From Microbacterium foliorum (GTDB lineage: Bacteria; Actinomycetota; Actinomycetes; Actinomycetales; Microbacteriaceae), in NCBI RefSeq assembly GCF_006385575.1, contig NZ_CP041040.1:992001-1056000 (forward strand): a DNA stretch of 64,000 nucleotides. The letters run 5' to 3'. Positions 59,596 through 64,000 of the stretch are shown here, in pieces; the first letter of the stretch is position 1; each line of letters begins with the position of its first letter. A model generated the notes under the pieces. That model was given only the letters and a program-made list of their open reading frames with translations. It searched no databases and was not told where the DNA came from. The position numbers were made by a program, and so were the translations under genes.

Positions 59596-60500
59596 CTCTC
59601 CTCGTTCCATGCGTAGAAGCCTTCGCCGCTCTTGCGGCCGAGCTTTCCCTCGGCGACCATCCGTCGCAGCAGATCCGGCGGAGCGAACCGCTCGCCGAGC
59701 GTGCGTTCCAGCTCCTCCGCGATGCCGAGTCTGACGTCTAGCCCGACCACGTCGGTGGTGCGCAGCGGACCCATCGGATGCCGGTACCCGAGCGTCATCG
59801 CGGCGTCGATGTCCGCAGCCGATGCGACACCCTCCTCGAGCATCCTGATCGCCTCCAGGCCGAGCATCACCCCCAGCCGCGATGACGCGAACCCGGGGGA
59901 GTCGCTGACGACGATCGGCGTCTTGCCGAGGGCGTCGACCCATCCGCTCGCGCTCTCGACGACAGCCGCGTCGGTCGCTGCGCCTCGCACGATCTCGACG
60001 AGCGCCGAGGCGGGCACGGGATTGAAGAAATGAAGACCGAGGAATCGCTCGGGGCGGAGGCGACCCGCCGCCAGGTCGTCGATCGAGATCGACGAGGTGT
60101 TGCTCGCCAGAATCGCATGCTCGGGCATGGCTGCCTCGGCGCGGGCGAGGGCGTCGTCTTTGAGTGCACGGTCCTCGGGCACTGCTTCGATCGAGAGGTC
60201 GACCGTGGCGAAGGCGGCGATATCGGTGCCGGTTGCGATGCGGCGAGTGATCTCGACCTCGTTCAGGCCGGGGTCGCGTTCGACGGACCGGCGGATGCTC
60301 TCGCGGATCCGCTGCAGTGCGGCATCGGCGCTCGCCGCGTCGCGCTCGACGACCGTGACGCGGGAGCCTGCGAGCAGGAAGGCGTGCGCGATGCCGGCGC
60401 CCATTCGCCCTCCGCCGAGCACGCCGACGGTCGCGGGTGCGCGGTCCGGGCCTTTCGTCTCGCGCCGTTCGCTCGACGACACACGGCGGGGGTCGCTCAT
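59592..60500 (-). CDS. paaH: 3-hydroxyacyl-CoA dehydrogenase PaaH
   Basis: A 302-residue NAD-dependent dehydrogenase of the lower phenylacetate pathway. The NAD motif VGVLGGGRMGAGIAHAF, the LASNTSSISIDDLA stretch and the catalytic His in FLGLHFFNPVP are visible, with the C-terminal dimer helix region GYRHPMGPLRTTDVVGLDV. It starts in the 4-base overlap with the hydratase gene. Some residues before the NAD fold (MSDPRRVSSSERRETKG) are a nonconserved tail. Confidence 0.93.
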
Positions 60501-61224
60501 CGGTTCTTCCTCTCGAGGAACGCCGTCATACGGCGATGCTTCTCCGGCGACTCGAACAGTTCGGCCTGCAGCTCGAGCTCGATCGCGGGATGCTGCGCTC
60601 TCGGCGTGCGCAGGGCTCGCTTCGTGTGCTGCGTCGCGAGTGGGTCGTTCGTGGCGATCCGGTCGACGATCGCGTGCGCCGCCGGCAGCAGCTCGTCGGC
60701 GGGATGCACCGACGAGATCAGCCCCCACTGGAGAGCCTCGTCGGCGTCCAGGGCTCGCCCGGTGAGCAGCAGCTCGCTCGCGCGTGCGTCGCCGACGATC
60801 TCGGGCAGACGCCAGGTCGCGCCGGCCGCCGCGATGATGCCGAGTCCGGTCTCGGGGTTGCCGATGCGCAGTGACGGCGTGGCGATGCGGATGTCGGCGG
60901 CGTAGGCGAGCTCGGCTCCGCCCCCGAGCGCGAAGCCGTCGATCGCCGTGATCACCGGCATCGGCAGCTCGTTGAGGCGGATGAACGCCATCGCGTTGAT
61001 GCCACGTCTGGCATCGTCTGCGGTGCGGTCGCGCAGCTGGGCGATGTCGGCACCCGCGGCGAAGACGCCCGACGAGCCGGTGAGGATCAGGGTGCGCGGG
61101 TTCTCTTCGAGCATCGCGCACAGCCTGTGCAGCGCGTCGATCATCTCCTGGTCGATCGCGTTGCGCTTCTCGGGGCGGTCGAGCGTGGCGATCACCCGGT
61201 CGTCCTGCTGCTCGATGCGCAGGG

Positions 61225-61228
<4 letters not shown>
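60497..61228 (-). CDS. paaF: Enoyl-CoA hydratase PaaF-like
   Basis: A 243-residue crotonase-family hydratase with the oxyanion segments GVFAAGADIAQL and DGFALGGGAELAYAADI; the acidic catalytic residues are in the region IGNPETGLGIIAAAGATWRLP. In the pathway it would hydrate 2,3-dehydroadipyl-CoA. Overlaps paaJ and paaH by 4 bases each. The nearby crotonase at 47547 is a different paralogue. Confidence 0.9.
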
Positions 61229-62412
<1,184 letters not shown>

Positions 62413-62450
62413 CGTCATCCTCTCGACCGCCAACGCTGGCGATAATTTCA

Positions 62451-62462
62451 GACCGATCGGTC
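62451..62462. promoter_or_regulatory. TetR operator between paaJ and paaR
   Basis: GACCGATCGGTC is a perfect 12-bp palindrome in the 111-base divergent gap, just upstream of the AT-rich AAATTATC that could be the paaJ -10 (minus strand) and of TACGAT (62468-62473) for the regulator. Aligned with the paaA site it gives the common pattern GACCGRTCGKT. Confidence 0.7.
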
Positions 62463-62523
62463 AGGAATACGATCTCAGATCCTCGGGCGGATGGCAACTC
62501 ATCGGGACTGACAGACTTGGGCC

Positions 62524-63144
62524 ATGGTGCAGCTCGGATTCGACGCGCCGGCCCCCAAGCGCGGCCGGCCAGGTTATGACCGCGAGCAGGTGCTCGCGGT
62601 CGCCGTCAAGGTGTTCAACGAGCAGGGCTATGACGCGACCAGCGTCGCCGACCTGAGCGCCACGCTGGGGCTCACCAAGTCGGCGCTCTACCACCACTTC
62701 GAGTCCAAGTCGGCGATCCTCGAGCTCGCGCTCGACGATGCCCTCGACGCTCTCGAGGCCGTCGTGGACGACGCGATGGCGCGGCATCCGCTCGCCTCCG
62801 ATCGCCTGCGGTCGATCATCCGTGGAGCAGTGCGGGTGCTGACCGAGAAACTGCCCTCGGTCACGCTGCTGCTGCGTGTGCGCGGCAATGGCGATGTCGA
62901 GACCTCTGCGCTCGTGCGCCGGCGCGCGTTCGACCAGCGGGTGACGGCGATCGTCGCCGAGGCGCAGGCCGAGGGGCTGATCCGTGACGATGTCGACGCG
63001 GCGGTCGCGACCAGGCTCATCTTCGGCATGATCAACTCGGTCGTCGAGTGGTATCGCCCTGGCGGGTCCGTCGACCCCGATGAGCTGGGGGAGGACATCC
63101 TGCGGGTGAGCCTGGATGGACTGCAGTCGCGTTCGACCGACTAG
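62524..63144 (+). CDS. TetR family transcriptional regulator of phenylacetate genes (PaaR-like)
   Basis: A 206-residue TetR protein: helix-turn-helix at about residues 20-65 (TSVADLSATLGLTKSALYHHFESK) and an all-helical ligand domain. It is divergent from paaJ with a palindrome between, the standard position for a PaaR repressor that responds to phenylacetyl-CoA. Its end overlaps the stop of the convergent IclR gene by 4 bases. Confidence 0.88.
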   Translation: MVQLGFDAPAPKRGRPGYDREQVLAVAVKVFNEQGYDATSVADLSATLGLTKSALYHHFESKSAILELALDDALDALEAVVDDAMARHPLASDRLRSIIRGAVRVLTEKLPSVTLLLRVRGNGDVETSALVRRRAFDQRVTAIVAEAQAEGLIRDDVDAAVATRLIFGMINSVVEWYRPGGSVDPDELGEDILRVSLDGLQSRSTD

Positions 63145-63908
63145 TCGTCGGCGGGAGCCACCCGGGGTGGCCAGCTGGTCGCTCCGAGCTCCCGTGAGAT
63201 GTTGCGTGCCGTCTCTCGGAGCGCGTTGAGCACGGCGTCGGAGGCGGGGGCCTGCGATGTCGGCATCACGACCGCGACGGCGGCGACGATGTCATTCGAG
63301 GCGTCGGCGACCGGTGCGGCGACGGACGATTCTCCGAGCACCGCCTCGTCGGTCTCCGGCGCGCTGCCGCGTTCGGCGATCGCGGGGAGCTCGAGCATCA
63401 GCCTGGCGACGTCGGTGATCGTGTCGCCGGTGAGGCTGGGCAGCGGCCGCTCGAAGACCGTGCGCTGAAAGCCGAGGTCGTACGCGAGCAGGACCTTTCC
63501 CATCGCCGAAGCGTGCGCGGGGATGGCGACGCCGGTCTCGAGCATCTGCTGGCTGTCGTCGGGCCGCAGATCGTGGTGGATCACGAGCACCTCGTGGAAG
63601 TGCGGAGCGCCGAGCCGCACGGGCAGGCTCGTCCGCCGAGCGAGCTCCTGTGTCCACCGCATCGCCCGAGCCCTGACGTCCAGCGTGTCGAGGTACACGT
63701 TGCTCAGCTTCAGCAGCGTGGGGCCGAGCATGTAGCGCTGTCCACCGCGTTCTTTCGCGACCAGCCCGTGCTCCCGAAGCGACTTGACGATGCCGTGCAC
63801 GGTCGACGGCGGAAGGCTCAGCGCGAGGGAGAGGTCGGTGATGCCGAGGTGACGCGCGCCCTGCAGCAGTTCGAGCACTTTGGCTGCGCGATCGATGGCC
63901 TGGATCAC
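63141..63908 (-). CDS. IclR family transcriptional regulator
   Basis: A 255-residue regulator: winged helix (about residues 3-65; LGITDLSLALSLPPSTVHGIVKSLREHG) and an effector domain with ASAMGKVLLAY, AAPVADASNDIVAAVAV near the end. GTG 63908 is chosen because GGAGG lies 7 bases upstream and the domain begins at once (IQAIDRAAKVLELL); ATG 63935 is the alternative. Its target is probably the gene starting beyond the right edge, whose promoter lies at 63972-64000. The effector is unknown. Confidence 0.88.
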   Translation of the reverse strand: MIQAIDRAAKVLELLQGARHLGITDLSLALSLPPSTVHGIVKSLREHGLVAKERGGQRYMLGPTLLKLSNVYLDTLDVRARAMRWTQELARRTSLPVRLGAPHFHEVLVIHHDLRPDDSQQMLETGVAIPAHASAMGKVLLAYDLGFQRTVFERPLPSLTGDTITDVARLMLELPAIAERGSAPETDEAVLGESSVAAPVADASNDIVAAVAVVMPTSQAPASDAVLNALRETARNISRELGATSWPPRVAPADD

Positions 63909-63971
63909 GGTGCGTCCTCCCTCCCGGTTCGTCATCGAGCCGGGTAGTCATGTCGATTGTCCGAGTCGATC

Positions 63972-64000
63972 TTGACAACTCGACTGCGCCCGAGCATATT
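63972..64000 (+). promoter_or_regulatory. Sigma-70-type promoter pointing out of the window
   Basis: A consensus -35 TTGACA (63972-63977), a 17-base spacer and a -10 CATATT (63995-64000) point rightward. CGAGT (63962-63966) and ACTCG (63978-63982) flank the -35 symmetrically, a possible IclR site. The gene it serves is not in the window. Confidence 0.6.

Overview
The window is a 64 kb chromosomal stretch from a high-GC Gram-positive actinobacterium. Gene content and protein style (monomeric isocitrate dehydrogenase, ROK regulators, an actinobacterial-type paa cluster, very GC-rich third codon positions) point to Microbacteriaceae, most likely Microbacterium. This placement is an inference from family knowledge, not from a marker gene. 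No rRNA, tRNA, CRISPR array, transposase or prophage was seen.

Layout. (1) 1-2300: tail of icd with a strong terminator, an L,D-transpeptidase, and a RidA protein. (2) 2326-9851: an amino-sugar / D-amino-acid island. It holds a DSD1-like PLP enzyme, a D-aminoacylase fused in frame to a GH20 hexosaminidase, a ROK repressor with a clear operator, a ROK kinase and nagB. A second part (nagA plus another GH20) lies at 14814-17494. (3) 9864-14318: Nudix, a GlcD-type FAD oxidase, YrdB, and an ECF sigma factor fused to a zinc-binding anti-sigma-like domain and a repeat-rich tail. (4) 17551-19817: a ZTP (pfl) riboswitch ahead of glyA-folD. (5) 21365-27244: a tripartite tricarboxylate transporter locus (tcuA-like dehydrogenase, CitB-type response regulator, tctB, tctA). 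Here a deletion appears to have removed the 5' halves of both the divergent sensor kinase and tctC. (6) 27254-35224: a homoprotocatechuate meta-cleavage operon (hpaG/RraA fusion, gntR, hpaE, hpaD, hpaH, hpaI) with a divergent MHS transporter. (7) 35339-38044: an IclR regulator, tandem operators and an aromatic FAD monooxygenase. (8) 38207-41739: VOC protein, Nudix, PhzF and a ThDP enzyme carrying an inserted palindromic segment. (9) 41943-45936: the conserved but functionally undefined circularly permuted ATP-grasp / alpha-E / transglutaminase trio, then a phosphoribosyltransferase; a DNA ligase follows on the other strand. (10) 47547-63144: phenylacetate catabolism in two blocks (paaABCDE plus a hydratase; paaK-I-Z-H-F-J with a TetR regulator), separated by a RecQ-type helicase with a phosphoribosyltransferase-like tail and a HepT/MntA toxin-antitoxin pair. 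(11) An IclR regulator with a promoter-like sequence running off the right edge.

How it works together: the window is mainly a catabolic region. Hexosaminidases release GlcNAc, which the ROK kinase, NagA and NagB would feed to fructose-6-phosphate. Aromatic acids enter through 3,4-dihydroxyphenylacetate meta-cleavage or phenylacetyl-CoA epoxidation and end as central metabolites. Each pathway has a local regulator (ROK, GntR, IclR, TetR, CitB-type) next to a visible palindromic DNA site.
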